Below, one piece after another: positions 1 to 9,070 of a stretch of DNA of 64,000 nt (its first letter is position 1; every line of letters begins with the position of its first letter). A program made the position numbers and the translations under genes. The notes under the pieces are model-generated. The model made no database searches, had not been told where the DNA came from, and saw only the letters and a program-made list of their open reading frames with translations. This DNA comes from Pseudanabaena galeata CCNP1313 (GTDB lineage: Bacteria; Cyanobacteriota; Cyanobacteriia; Pseudanabaenales; Pseudanabaenaceae), in NCBI RefSeq assembly GCF_029910235.1, contig NZ_CP112874.1, positions 2,232,001-2,296,000 of the forward strand, read 5' to 3'.

Positions 1-440
1 TCTTGCAATTTCTGCAAAGTCTCTAAATCTTCGCGATTAACTTTGTCGGCTAACCCCGCCGAAATGATTTCATTAATCTTGTCTAAACAAGCATTAAGTC
101 CAGCCGCGAACTCAAATCTGCTTGTCGCTTGTCTGCCACGAAAGGTGGAATCGGGATAACCTGCGATACAGCCATAACGTTCTACTAACGACTGTAAAGC
201 CGTAAAAGCCCAATCGGTGGGACGGACATCTGAGAGTTGGGAAACAGAAGTTACTTGGGCGATCGCATTTTCTTGCAGACTGGTCTTTTCGATAATTTGG
301 GAAGCGATCGAAGAGTTTCCAGACTGACTAGGGCTTTCTTGTAAAGAACTTAAAGGTTCGGCATAGGTTGGCATAACAGCCAGAAAACTAGCGGCAAAGC
401 CTGAAGCCACAGTAAAAGCAACGGATAGATGTTTATTCAA
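1..440 (-). CDS. SLH-domain iron uptake porin, N-terminal part (runs off left edge)
   Basis: The visible 146 residues are the N-terminus of an outer-membrane porin with an S-layer homology domain. I start it at TTG 440-438, which has a GAGGAG ribosome-binding site just upstream; no ATG fits better. The first 28 residues look like a signal peptide ending near PTYAEP. From about residue 68 comes an SLH domain (SVSQLSDVRPTDWAF, later RGRQATSRFEFAAGLNAC) almost identical to that of the complete porin at 26519-28384. In that cyanobacterial family SLH anchors to the cell wall and an OprB-like barrel follows; some members are linked to iron uptake. The barrel lies outside this window. It sits immediately downstream of the fut iron transporter on the same strand, which supports a role in iron passage across the outer membrane (inference). 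Confidence 0.85.
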   Translation of the reverse strand, partial: MNKHLSVAFTVASGFAASFLAVMPTYAEPLSSLQESPSQSGNSSIASQIIEKTSLQENAIAQVTSVSQLSDVRPTDWAFTALQSLVERYGCIAGYPDSTFRGRQATSRFEFAAGLNACLDKINEIISAGLADKVNREDLETLQKLQ

Positions 441-822
441 TTTATTACTCCTCAATTTTGATTACACACACTTTTCCAAAAACTGTCTTAAAAATTGCTT
501 TTTAGATACTTGTGATATTTATCTGTTGAGATTGCTATTGTAGCGACTCTTATTAAGAATAATACTAATAAAAGAAAGCACACTGTTTTTTTAATAGCCT
601 AAATAACAGATAAAACATCCATAGTAAAACTAGCAAAGACCTCAACTGGCTTTACTTTTACAAGTATTGATATTTGCATTTCTAAGGTTGTTTTGCAAGC
701 ACAAACAATTTTTATCTTATTAGTAGTAATATCATTAATTAAAGTCCAATGTCAAACTTATTGATAGTAATTTTTAATAAGCTATAGAAGATGTCAGGAG
801 GTAAACGCCAATCACTGAGAAT
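441..822. other. AT-rich intergenic region upstream of the SLH porin
   Basis: No ORF is supported here. The stretch is strongly AT-rich and contains several TTATTA/TAATAA motifs, the best of which is listed separately as a possible Fur site. The downstream gene is the SLH porin and the upstream gene ends with futC, so this is probably the porin promoter region. Confidence 0.6.
550..571. promoter_or_regulatory. possible Fur-type operator upstream of porin
   Basis: The 22-bp stretch is an imperfect inverted repeat, TTATTA-N10-TAATAA, of the AT-rich kind bound by Fur. It lies about 110 bp upstream of the SLH porin start, beside the fut genes. Cyanobacterial FurA sites are degenerate, so this is a suggestion from context only. 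Confidence 0.3.
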
Positions 823-1872
823 CTAGCCTAAACTTTCAAAAATTCTGACTTTACTATTGGTCATTGTTAACTGTACAGGCGTACCTTCGGGAATGGATGT
901 ATCAATTCCCGTTCTAACATTGATTTTCTGACCAGAGGGCGTATATAGACAGTAGTGATATTCTCTACCCAAAAAGCGCCGACTGTGAATTACGAGGGGA
1001 CTGGGAGCATGGGGCTTTAAGGTGAAGTCTTCTTGACGAATCATGATTTCTCCCGTTAATTGAGAACGCATCGTTTTGATTTTAAATTTGCCAATCTCCG
1101 TTGACCAAATATCCTCCTGACGATAAGCAGGTAAGAAATTTGCTTGAGTCACAAATTCAGCCACAAACCTTGATTTGGGATAGTTGTACAGTTCTTCGGG
1201 TGTGCCAATTTGCTCTAAATGTCCTTGGCGCATTACCCCGACAACATCACATATGGCAAGAGCTTCCTCTTGATCATGGGTAACAAAAATTGCGGAAGTT
1301 CCAGCCGCTTTGATAATTGAGCGCATTTCTTCGCGTAGTTGTAATCGCACTTGCACATCTAAATTTGATAGAGGTTCGTCCAGTAGTAATAGCTTGGGTT
1401 GAGTTGCCAAGGCTCTCGCTAGAGCCACTCGCTGCTGCTGACCGCCCGAAAGTTCGTGGGGATAACGCTGTTCTAAACCTGTGAGTTGCACAAGTTTTAA
1501 GGTTTCCCATACTCGCTGTTTGATTTCATGTTTATCAAGTTTTTTGAGTCCAAAGGCGACATTTTTTAAAACAGTTAAATGCGGAAATAGGGCATAGTCT
1601 TGAAATACAAGCCCCACATCTCGCGATTCTACTGGTATCCAATTATGGCGATCGCCGACTATTTTTCCATCAATGGTGATTTTGCCATCTTGAGGACGTT
1701 CAAGCCCTGCAATTAACCGCAGCAGAGTTGTTTTACCACACCCCGATGGACCCAGAAATCCTAAGATATCTCCTTCGTTCAAACGCAAAGATACTTGCTC
1801 AACCGCAGGCATACCATCTTTGGTAAATTGCTTGGTAATATTTTCTAAGCTAAGTATGATTGGCTTTTGCAT
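823..1872 (-). CDS. futC: ferric iron ABC transporter ATP-binding protein FutC
   Basis: ATPase subunit that powers ferric iron import through FutB. 349 residues, normal for the FbpC/FutC family. Visible motifs: Walker A GPSGCGKT (41-48), Q-loop FQDYALFPH (about 90-98), signature LSGGQ (141-145), Walker B LLLLDEP (161-167) and switch histidine H199. The C-terminal 110 residues are the TOBE-like regulatory domain of this family. The ATG at 1872 has AAAGGA just upstream. It is the third gene of futA-futB-futC, but 75 bp containing a 14-bp-stem hairpin separate it from futB. The iron assignment rests on the partner binding protein; on sequence alone the ATPase could serve another CUT1/FbpC-like substrate. 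Confidence 0.88.
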   Translation of the reverse strand: MQKPIILSLENITKQFTKDGMPAVEQVSLRLNEGDILGFLGPSGCGKTTLLRLIAGLERPQDGKITIDGKIVGDRHNWIPVESRDVGLVFQDYALFPHLTVLKNVAFGLKKLDKHEIKQRVWETLKLVQLTGLEQRYPHELSGGQQQRVALARALATQPKLLLLDEPLSNLDVQVRLQLREEMRSIIKAAGTSAIFVTHDQEEALAICDVVGVMRQGHLEQIGTPEELYNYPKSRFVAEFVTQANFLPAYRQEDIWSTEIGKFKIKTMRSQLTGEIMIRQEDFTLKPHAPSPLVIHSRRFLGREYHYCLYTPSGQKINVRTGIDTSIPEGTPVQLTMTNSKVRIFESLG

Positions 1873-1905
1873 ATCCTTTTGCGTATTTGCGATTAATGGA
1901 ATTAA

Positions 1906-1946
1906 GGATTAGCATGAACAGCGCTCAGCACCGTTCATGCTAATCC
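1906..1946. other. hairpin between futB and futC
   Basis: Arms at 1906-1919 and 1933-1946 (GGATTAGCATGAAC and its complement) form a perfect 14-bp stem with a 13-nt loop. It lies between the futB stop and the futC ribosome-binding site and lacks a T-run, so it is more likely an mRNA-stability or processing element than a terminator. Confidence 0.6.
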
Positions 1947-1947
1947 A

Positions 1948-3531
1948 TTAGGCTTGAGCTTTTTTTTCTTGGAATAACACTAATAGTGTCGAGATCATTG
2001 AAACAAATAATATCGCTAGGGAAGCCGCCGCCGCATCATCAAAATCAACATTTTCAGTTGCTTTCCAAATTTCGACAGATAGAGTGTCAAACTCAATTGG
2101 TGCAAGCATAATTGTGGCGGGTAGTTCCTTGATTGTCGTCAAAAATACTAGCAATGCACCGCTAAATAAACCAGAAGTAACCAGAGGAATCGTGACTTCG
2201 ATGAGGGTTTGCCAAGGAGTTCGCCCTAGACTCCGCGCTGATTCTTCAATGCGAGGACTAACTTGTAATAGCGAACTACGAATGCTGCCCACGGATTGCG
2301 GTACAAATAATACTATGTAAGCAAAGATCAACATTGGTAAAGTTTGGTATAGATCGGGAAGATAATTTGCACCAAAAAATACTATTGCTAAAGCCACGAC
2401 GATACCAGGTAAACCAAAAGCAATATAGGAACAGCGCTCAATCATTGCTGAAATTCTGCTCGGAAATCGTACTACTAAGATCGCAATTGGTAGTGCAAAT
2501 AGAGTTGTTGAGATGCCAGCTAAACCTGCGGTAGATACCGAATTAAAAATTGCGGGAATTAGATTGGGAACTGTGTAGTCGGCACTGCTCATGCCCCTAA
2601 ACAACCAAAATAGGCTCACACCAATGGGCAAGCCTACGCCTAAGAATGTAATCACCAAGCAAAAAACAAAGGCTACCCATTTCCAGATTCCTAAATTGAC
2701 TAATTTGGGCGATCGCTGAGCAGCCGTTCCACGTGTATAGTAGACTGCACGGCTACGGAATCGATATTCAGTCCACAAAATGGTCATGACGAGGGCGACT
2801 AATCCCAAAGATAAAACAGCCGCAGTATTCCGATCAAAGCTGGTTTTATATTGAATGAAAATTGCACTGGTGAAGGTGTCAAACTGCATTAGTGAAGGTG
2901 TACCAAAATCACGCAGGCTATACAAAGCCACCAGCAACGCTCCCGCGATCAAAGATGGTTGCAACTGCGGTAAGATCACCTTCCAGAAGGTAGCACGGCT
3001 ACTATAGCCAAGGCTGCGACTGGCTTCTTCGATCTCAGGATCTAGTCCTTGCAAAGCCGATCGCACGGTCAAAAGCATATAGGGATAGGTAAACAGAGTT
3101 AATGCCAAAATCACGCCAAACCAACCATAGAGGGAAGGTAATTCTTCGACTCCCAATGGCTCCAATAGTAATTGCAGCAAACTCCCCCTTGGCGAGAACG
3201 CTGCGATTAACGCAAAACTACCCACATAGCTAGGTACAGCTAGAGGTAAAGTGGTGGTCACAAACCAAAATCTGCGCCAAGGTAAGTTTGTTCGCACGGT
3301 CAGAAATGCTAAAGGCACAGCGATCAGCGCTGATAATAAAGTTACGGCTGATGCCATGCCGATGCTATTCCAAATGATCGTGAGATAACGAGATTCATAG
3401 GTTAGTTCTTCTAATCCTTCGCTACCCACATTAGCGGCGCGAAGGATTAGATAGAGAAATGGCAAAATAATTGCGATCGCCACCACCCCTGATGAGATCG
3501 TCAGAAACAATGGTGGACGAACAGACTTCAT
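1948..3531 (-). CDS. futB: ferric iron ABC transporter permease FutB
   Basis: Inner-membrane permease of the FbpB/FutB family, 527 residues, built as a tandem duplication of two permease modules of about six membrane segments each. Each half carries an EAA-type loop that contacts the ATPase: EEASRSLGYSSRATFWKVILP in the first half and EESARSLGRTPWQTLIEVTIP in the second. N-terminal start ATG at 3531. The futA stop lies 3 bp upstream, so the two genes are almost certainly co-transcribed and translationally coupled. Fused double-domain permeases of this size are typical of bacterial ferric iron uptake systems. Confidence 0.9.
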   Translation of the reverse strand: MKSVRPPLFLTISSGVVAIAIILPFLYLILRAANVGSEGLEELTYESRYLTIIWNSIGMASAVTLLSALIAVPLAFLTVRTNLPWRRFWFVTTTLPLAVPSYVGSFALIAAFSPRGSLLQLLLEPLGVEELPSLYGWFGVILALTLFTYPYMLLTVRSALQGLDPEIEEASRSLGYSSRATFWKVILPQLQPSLIAGALLVALYSLRDFGTPSLMQFDTFTSAIFIQYKTSFDRNTAAVLSLGLVALVMTILWTEYRFRSRAVYYTRGTAAQRSPKLVNLGIWKWVAFVFCLVITFLGVGLPIGVSLFWLFRGMSSADYTVPNLIPAIFNSVSTAGLAGISTTLFALPIAILVVRFPSRISAMIERCSYIAFGLPGIVVALAIVFFGANYLPDLYQTLPMLIFAYIVLFVPQSVGSIRSSLLQVSPRIEESARSLGRTPWQTLIEVTIPLVTSGLFSGALLVFLTTIKELPATIMLAPIEFDTLSVEIWKATENVDFDDAAAASLAILFVSMISTLLVLFQEKKAQA

Positions 3532-3534
3532 ACC

Positions 3535-4542
3535 CTACAATACTCCTGCTTGCTTCATCACCCTCAAAGTACCTTGCAAATCAGATAGTTGACCTAGATC
3601 TAAGTTGGGAGGAGTGAGTTGATTGATAGGAATTTGACCTGATGGTCCCGCTATACCTCTGGCTAAAGGGTATTCGGTAGTTTGTTGGGCAAAATAATTT
3701 TGTGAGCTATTGCTGAGTAAATAGTTAATCAGCTTCTCTACGTCTTGGCGTTGATCGGTGGTTTTAAGAACCGCCACACCAGCAACATTGACCATAGAAC
3801 CAGCATCTCTACGGGTATAGTGTACCGCAACGGGGAAATTAGCATCTTTCTTTTTAAACTGGCTCAGGTAGTAATTGTTAGCCAAGCCAACCTGAATTTC
3901 ACCACGTCCAATTGCCTCTAAAATTGCGGTATTTTTACCGTAATTTTTAGTTCCATTGGCTTTCATGGCTCTCAACCATTCCACAGTTTTTGCGTCACCA
4001 TTTAGCTTCCGCATTGCCGTCACAAATGACTGAAAAGAACCGTTGGTTGGAGCCCAGCCAACTTTACCTCGCCACTTGGGTTGAGTGAGGTCAAAAATAG
4101 ATTTGGGTAAATCAGCACCTTTGACTAGTTTGGTGTTGTAATTGACCACCCGCGCCCGTCCAGAAATACCGATCCAATTTCCCGATGGTGAGCGGTATCG
4201 CGAGTCAACTTTGTTGAGGATTGTCAAGGGAATGCCGAGGGTGCGCCCACGCTGTTGCAAGGCTCCTAAAGCGCCTGCATCTTGAGCGAAGAACATATCC
4301 GCACGGCTGTTATTGCCTTCTTCTAAAAGGGCGATCGCTAATTCGGCGGTATCACCGTAACGAACTTGAATATTTAAATTGAGATCTTTTTTAGCTTTTT
4401 CGATCAAGGGACCGATCAGTTTTTGATCACGACCAGAGTAAATGATTAAGGTCTTTGACTGAGCATTGATATCTAAGGCTGTACCCAAGACTAAGGCTGA
4501 CGCTAAAGCACCAACACCAAGCTTTACTAATAGATTCTGCAA
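3535..4542 (-). CDS. futA: periplasmic ferric iron-binding protein FutA
   Basis: Substrate-binding protein that captures ferric iron in the periplasm and delivers it to FutB. 335 residues, usual for FbpA/FutA. The N-terminus has a signal peptide with likely cleavage after NAQ (about residue 28). The paired tyrosines typical of iron ligands are at Y224-Y225 (ANNYYLSQ), with another conserved tyrosine at Y135 (VVNYNTK). The frame opens at TTG 4542-4540, with no clear Shine-Dalgarno and no early ATG, so TTG is the best supported start. First gene of the fut operon. The AT-rich upstream region could bind Fur, but no convincing site stands out. Confidence 0.9.
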   Translation of the reverse strand: MQNLLVKLGVGALASALVLGTALDINAQSKTLIIYSGRDQKLIGPLIEKAKKDLNLNIQVRYGDTAELAIALLEEGNNSRADMFFAQDAGALGALQQRGRTLGIPLTILNKVDSRYRSPSGNWIGISGRARVVNYNTKLVKGADLPKSIFDLTQPKWRGKVGWAPTNGSFQSFVTAMRKLNGDAKTVEWLRAMKANGTKNYGKNTAILEAIGRGEIQVGLANNYYLSQFKKKDANFPVAVHYTRRDAGSMVNVAGVAVLKTTDQRQDVEKLINYLLSNSSQNYFAQQTTEYPLARGIAGPSGQIPINQLTPPNLDLGQLSDLQGTLRVMKQAGVL

Positions 4543-5052
4543 TTTATTTTGTTCTATTATTCATAATTTACTTTATTAAGATTATCAGAACTTAATCAAT
4601 TAATGACAGTAATTTTTATTAATACTGATATTTAATGTCAATACTAGTACTGAATTAACGATGACATTAGAAAGGTGTATTCTAATATCATCTCCTGAAA
4701 ACCTTGTTAAAGTAGCTTTACAGAAAAAATCTAAGGCAAAGCCAATCTAAAAAATTTGTAATAATGCTGCTATTCTTAGATATTTTTTATAAGATTAAAT
4801 AGTAATCTTTATAGTTATAAGTAGCTGTATATAATTAAAAAATAGAATCAAAAGCTGTGGCGCACGCATCGTGCGCCACAGCTTTTAGGGTTTTATATTT
4901 AATTGCGCCTAGCTATTTAGGATGTCTGAGTTAATCCAGCACTTTGAGCCCTTAATCCAGTCGTCATGGTGTTACGCTAAAGCAGGAAATCAACAGTAAA
5001 TTTAGTCCCGCTTGCGCTGTTTACTGATTGGCGTAGGTTTTGAGAGCAGAAC
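4543..5052. other. 510-bp intergenic region with one perfect hairpin
   Basis: This divergent region lies between futA (minus) and the MoxR gene (plus), so it should hold both promoters. The first 300 bp are very AT-rich. At 4850-4886 there is a perfect 17-bp stem, AAAAGCTGTGGCGCACG, with loop CAT and its complement followed by GCTTTTAGGG. I see no conserved ORF and no RNA gene here. Confidence 0.6.
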
Positions 5053-5991
5053 ATGGAAAAGCAACTTAAAGTACAACAGTTAGTTGATAATCTGGCGAAA
5101 GCGATCGTTGGCAAAGATGAAGCCATTCAACTGGTCTTAGTAGCACTATTTTCAGGTGGTCACGCTTTACTTGAAGATGTGCCGGGGGTGGGCAAGACTC
5201 TACTCGCCAAATCTCTAGCTGCCTCTATTTCTGGTAAATTTCAGCGTGTGCAATGCACCCCTGATCTACTACCCACCGACATTACAGGTACAAATATTTG
5301 GAATCCTCAAAAAGGTGAATTTCAGTTTTTGCCAGGTCCAGTATTTGCGAATGTGTTGCTTGCTGATGAGATCAATCGAGCGACACCACGCACCCAGTCA
5401 GCCTTGCTCGAAGTAATGGAAGAGAGCCAAGTCACCGTTGATGGCATATCACGGAAAGTCCCCTCACCATTTTTTGCGATCGCCACTCAAAACCCCATCG
5501 AGTATCAAGGGACTTTCCCTTTACCTGAAGCCCAACTTGATCGCTTTGCCTTATCCTTTAGTATTGGCTATCCCAATGAAGCGGAAGAGCTAGAAATGCT
5601 GAAACGGATGCAATCTGGAAAAATTGGCTCGGCTCAATTAGAAGCATGTATCACCCCTGAAGAAGTACTAGAAATTCGGCAACTCTGCACTCAATTACCC
5701 GTCAGTGATGCGACTAGCGAATACATAGTGAATATTGTTAGGGCAACTCGTAATGATGAGGAAATTACCCTTGGCGTGAGTCCTAGAGGTACGACAGCCC
5801 TATTGAGATCAGTTCAGACCTATGCCTTTATTCAACAAATGCTAGATCGCGATCGCAAGTCTAATTATGTGCTGCCTGATGATGTGAAGTTCCTAGCCCC
5901 ATTTGTTTTAGGACATCGGATCATGGCGGCAGGCAGACGATCTCCACAGAAGATCATTCAGCGTTTGCTAGATGTCGTGCCTGTTCCTTAG
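5053..5991 (+). CDS. MoxR-family AAA+ ATPase
   Basis: Chaperone-like AAA+ ATPase of the MoxR family, 312 residues, the usual length. Motifs: Walker A GVGKT (45-49), Walker B LADEINRA (103-110) with the MoxR-typical INRA, sensor 1 ATQNP (144-148), and the AQLDRF arginine-finger region shortly after. MoxR proteins usually act with DUF58 and von Willebrand factor A proteins on envelope or metal-insertion tasks. None of these partners lies next to it here; it is flanked by futA upstream on the opposite strand and a repeat element plus an aminotransferase downstream. Family assignment is firm, substrate unknown. Confidence 0.9.
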   Translation: MEKQLKVQQLVDNLAKAIVGKDEAIQLVLVALFSGGHALLEDVPGVGKTLLAKSLAASISGKFQRVQCTPDLLPTDITGTNIWNPQKGEFQFLPGPVFANVLLADEINRATPRTQSALLEVMEESQVTVDGISRKVPSPFFAIATQNPIEYQGTFPLPEAQLDRFALSFSIGYPNEAEELEMLKRMQSGKIGSAQLEACITPEEVLEIRQLCTQLPVSDATSEYIVNIVRATRNDEEITLGVSPRGTTALLRSVQTYAFIQQMLDRDRKSNYVLPDDVKFLAPFVLGHRIMAAGRRSPQKIIQRLLDVVPVP

Positions 5992-6004
5992 ATTACAGCT
6001 ATTG

Positions 6005-6110
6005 TCGATTTTTGAAAGCCCGCCGTTGGCGGGCTTTCAAAAATCGATTTTGGTATTTCCAGCGCCAAAGACGCTGGAAATACCAAAATCGTTTTCATAA
6101 TGAGAATTGC
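6005..6110 (+). repeat. family E double-hairpin repeat, copy 1
   Basis: Two successive hairpins: GATTTTTGAAAGCCCGCC/complement around TTG, then CGATTTTGGTATTTCCAGCG and its complement around CCAAAGA, followed by TTTCATAATGAGAATTGC. The same layout and the end TTTCATAAT recur at 41983-42096 and 48956-49060, and inverted without that end at 10534-10637. Stem sequences differ but covary to keep pairing. Confidence 0.75.
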
Positions 6111-6198
6111 GGCTTATGCATTTGATTAATTTATTTGTCCATCTACTGCTATAGAATACTAGATCTAGTATTTAACCAAGCACTCAAGATTTCGACTC

Positions 6199-7353
6199 AT
6201 GGAAGATAAGTTGATGTTAATGATTCCAGGTCCAACACCTGTGCCTGAACAGGCTCTGTTGGCTCTGGCAAAAGCTCCCATCGGACACCGAAGCGGCGAT
6301 TTTAGCAAGGTCATGGCAGATGTGACCGCTAAGCTCAAGTGGCTACACCAAACAACTAATGATGTATTAATTCTCACCGTAAGCGGTACGGGTGCGATGG
6401 AGGCAGGCATCATTAATTTCCTCAGCAAAGGCGATCGCGTCCTTGTTGGTGATAATGGCAAGTTTGGCGAACGCTGGGTCGAAGTCTGTCAAGCCTATGG
6501 TGTCAATGCTGAAGTAATCAAAGCAGAATGGGGCAAGGCACTTGACCCCGAAGATTTCCGAGCCAAGTTAGAGGCTGATACCAATAAGGAAATCAAAGCT
6601 GTAATCATCACCCATAGCGAAACCTCGACGGGAGTTCTTAACGATTTAGTTGCAATTAATCGCCATGTCAAAGCCCATGAAAAGGCTCTGATTATCGTTG
6701 ATGCAGTTACCAGCTTGGGAGCAATGAATGTTCCCATCGACGAATTAGGCTTAGATGTAGTCGGTTCTGGTTCTCAAAAAGGCTACATGATCCCCCCCGG
6801 ATTGGGATTTGTGGCAGTTAGCCCTAAGGCATGGGAAGCTTATAAAACAGCGAATCTACCTAGGTTCTATCTCGATTTGGGCAAGGCTCGTAAAGATGCT
6901 GCAAAAAATTCCACTCCTTTCACTACTTCTGTGAATATGGTGATGGCGTTGCAAGCTTCACTAGAAATGATGCAACGTGAAGGTTTAGAAAATATCTTTG
7001 CGCGTCACTTGCGCCACCGTGAAGCTACTCGCGCCGCAGTCAAGGCTCTTAATCTGGGTTTATTGGCTCCTGATGATGCGGCGAGTGCTTCGATTACCTC
7101 AGTAGTTCCACCCGAAGGCTTGGACGCAGAAAAGATTCGCGCCACAATTAAGAAGAAATTCGATATTGTCATGGCTGGTGGTCAAGATCACCTCAATGGC
7201 AAGATCTTCCGCATTGGTCATCTCGGCTTTGTCGGCGATCGCGATATTCTCACAGCGATCGCTGCACTCGAAGCATCCATTTCGGCTCTTGGCTACAGTA
7301 ATTTCACTTACGGTGCTGGTGTAAAAGCTGCGATCGAAGTCCTGAACGGCTAA
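6199..7353 (+). CDS. alanine/serine-glyoxylate aminotransferase family protein
   Basis: PLP-dependent class V aminotransferase, 384 residues. The PLP-binding lysine is K194 in GSGSQKGYMIPPG, and the ring-nitrogen aspartate is D168 in IIVDAVTS. N-terminal MIPGPTPVP and the SGTGAMEA loop (62-69) are typical of alanine-glyoxylate and serine-glyoxylate aminotransferases. In cyanobacteria this ortholog is often mislabelled the small subunit of soluble hydrogenase; the likely role is transamination of glyoxylate in photorespiratory glycine/serine metabolism. Exact amino donor cannot be read from sequence. The downstream 20 bp enter a family A repeat. Confidence 0.9.
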   Translation: MEDKLMLMIPGPTPVPEQALLALAKAPIGHRSGDFSKVMADVTAKLKWLHQTTNDVLILTVSGTGAMEAGIINFLSKGDRVLVGDNGKFGERWVEVCQAYGVNAEVIKAEWGKALDPEDFRAKLEADTNKEIKAVIITHSETSTGVLNDLVAINRHVKAHEKALIIVDAVTSLGAMNVPIDELGLDVVGSGSQKGYMIPPGLGFVAVSPKAWEAYKTANLPRFYLDLGKARKDAAKNSTPFTTSVNMVMALQASLEMMQREGLENIFARHLRHREATRAAVKALNLGLLAPDDAASASITSVVPPEGLDAEKIRATIKKKFDIVMAGGQDHLNGKIFRIGHLGFVGDRDILTAIAALEASISALGYSNFTYGAGVKAAIEVLNG

Positions 7354-7365
7354 CTTCCTTTATAA

Positions 7366-7532
7366 ACTGATGTTACGTGGAACTCAGATGGTGAAAATTT
7401 ATTGCTGCTAGCGAAGCAGGGCAACCACGGGGGGATTGCCCCTACCCCAATAATTTGGATTCTGTAGGGGCTGTGCCCCCGTGCCAGCCCTAGCCCTCTA
7501 CCATCACAAAAATTCTTTACACATAACATCAA
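7366..7532 (-). mobile_element. family A TIR element, copy 1 (degenerate right end)
   Basis: Inverted copy of the 168-bp element seen at 9071-9238 and 50352-50519. Left end ACTGATGTTACGTGGAAC is intact; the right end has decayed to ACATAACATCA. The interior shares TTGCTGCTAGCGAAGCAGGGC and TAGGGGCTGTGCCCCCGTGC with the other copies. It has no coding capacity, as expected for a MITE-like element. Confidence 0.75.
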
Positions 7533-7572
7533 TCCATAAAAAAGGCGCAAAGCGCCTTTTTTTATGGATTGA
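7532..7572. terminator. bidirectional terminator-like hairpin
   Basis: Perfect stem ATCCATAAAAAAGGCGC, loop AAA, then its complement with a run of seven T. It lies between two convergent genes and can terminate both. The minus-strand gene ends inside it: its final Asn-Pro codons and TAA stop form part of the right arm. Confidence 0.75.
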
Positions 7573-8458
7573 TTGAAGTATAAGCACTTGGGCATTTATA
7601 TCCTTTATCTTGATTTTGAGGTTTAGTTGGGATTTGTTTAGTGGGAATATTGCTTTCACACAGAAGTAACTTTGTGACTTTTTGATTAGCATCATCACTA
7701 GCGATCGCATAGACAATCCCCGTATAAGCTTTCAATCCATCCTTTAAAGGAACCGCGCTATGCTGCGCCAGATTTCCCAAGATAGTAACTTTGTAGCTAT
7801 AGAATTCTGAATTCAGCGATAATCCCGATTTTAATTGATTGATATCAGACGTGAATTGTCCTTGCGCTTGGAATACTTGCTGTTGCGATCGCATGATGGC
7901 GCGAATGGACGACTTGCTCTCTGCTTCTCGAATTAAGGCTGAAGTTGCTATCAGATCTTGCGATCGCAAGATTTTGATGTCACTAGGAATAGTTGTACTA
8001 TCCGAAATTTTGGTTAGCTGTTGAGGCTGGGAATCTAGTGATGTGGGGCGAGGCTGATTGGGAACAGAATTGGCTATTTTTAACTGCCCATCACTATTGA
8101 TTTCATAGATAGTTTGGGTAGTAAGATCGCCAAAAGTAAGATCAATTTGTTGGGGAGTTTTACTGGAGTTGACTTTAAAAGTACCTGCGATCGCAGTCTT
8201 ACCTAATGGCAAATCTTCAGACAGAATGTAAACATTGCCATCAACATCATTTTGAGTCTCAAAAATTGCTGTACCAGTTTTAACTCCATTTTGTTTTTTA
8301 AATTCCCAAGTCCCCCCTAGTTTTTGGCTATTTGATTCCTTAATGAGAGACCCTGTATCATTACAACCTATCAACAATCCCATCGCAATGCATGGAGTGG
8401 TAATCACTTTGGCGAATAACTTAGCTACGGCAGCTTTTTGGGCGATTTGAGGTTTCAT
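7562..8458 (-). CDS. lipoprotein with type IV pilin-like G/H domain
   Basis: 298-residue secreted protein. N-terminus has a hydrophobic segment ending in a lipobox-like LIGC with C32, suggesting a lipid-anchored protein. The C-terminal half, about residues 165-298, resembles the cyanobacterial type IV pilin-like G/H domain: alpha-helical SSIRAIMRSQQQVFQAQGQFT, then a beta-rich part with YSYKVTILGN and LKAYTGIVYAI. The middle (about 45-140) is an unrecognised beta-rich domain. Family members are usually short pilin-like proteins with an N-methylation site; here that end is replaced by a lipoprotein signal. Function not known. It is followed downstream by a terminator that overlaps its stop, and lies 10 bp after the deaminase gene, probably co-transcribed. 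Confidence 0.65.
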   Translation of the reverse strand: MKPQIAQKAAVAKLFAKVITTPCIAMGLLIGCNDTGSLIKESNSQKLGGTWEFKKQNGVKTGTAIFETQNDVDGNVYILSEDLPLGKTAIAGTFKVNSSKTPQQIDLTFGDLTTQTIYEINSDGQLKIANSVPNQPRPTSLDSQPQQLTKISDSTTIPSDIKILRSQDLIATSALIREAESKSSIRAIMRSQQQVFQAQGQFTSDINQLKSGLSLNSEFYSYKVTILGNLAQHSAVPLKDGLKAYTGIVYAIASDDANQKVTKLLLCESNIPTKQIPTKPQNQDKGYKCPSAYTSINP

Positions 8459-8468
8459 TGGCTTCTCA

Positions 8469-9041
8469 TTAAGAAAACAAACGCAGTTCAGAAGTGGGGG
8501 AATTGAGAAATAAATTAGCTCTTTGTAGAACAGATGTTGAGATGTGAATTTGCTTAAGCGTCACCAAGCCCTCGTCCACAAAGGATTGGCATAGAGCAGC
8601 ATTATTGCCTTTATTAAAAGTCGTCTCATAAAAAACTTCACGAATACCTGCCGACACCACTAGCTTTAAACAAGAAATACAGGGTTCTAACGTGACATAA
8701 ATACTTGCGCCATCGGTAGAGATCCCATGTTTTGCGGCTTGGGCGATCGCATTGGCTTCGGCATGAACCGCCCTTGAGGGAAAGTCTTTGTTCACGGTAC
8801 AGTTACTCATCTCTGGATAGCAAAAACCTTGCGTCGTGCAATGGACTGAGCCTGATGGTGAGCCATTGTAGCCTGTAGCAAGTACCTGTCTATCTTTGAC
8901 AATTACTGCACCCACTGGGAAAGCTAGACAGGTCGATCGCATAGCAGCAAGTTTAGTCAACAGCATAAAATACTCGTCCCATGTGGGGCGTTGCTGAAAT
9001 GCAGCATTTTCGATCAATTCGGATTCGATCAATTCGGGCAT
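8469..9041 (-). CDS. dCMP deaminase family protein (ComEB-like)
   Basis: Zinc-dependent deoxycytidylate deaminase, 190 residues, converting dCMP to dUMP for thymidylate supply. The catalytic signature is complete: HAEANAI (93-99, His ligand and catalytic Glu95) and PCISC (120-124, two Cys zinc ligands). The segment GYNGSPSGSVHC is the family-typical loop. The start ATG at 9041 leaves a 20-residue extension before the conserved WDEYFM helix; a later start is possible. The next gene on the same strand, the pilin-like lipoprotein, begins 10 bp after its stop. Confidence 0.88.
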   Translation of the reverse strand: MPELIESELIENAAFQQRPTWDEYFMLLTKLAAMRSTCLAFPVGAVIVKDRQVLATGYNGSPSGSVHCTTQGFCYPEMSNCTVNKDFPSRAVHAEANAIAQAAKHGISTDGASIYVTLEPCISCLKLVVSAGIREVFYETTFNKGNNAALCQSFVDEGLVTLKQIHISTSVLQRANLFLNSPTSELRLFS

Positions 9042-9070
9042 GGGTAATCAAGAACTATTTGGTTTTAGTT

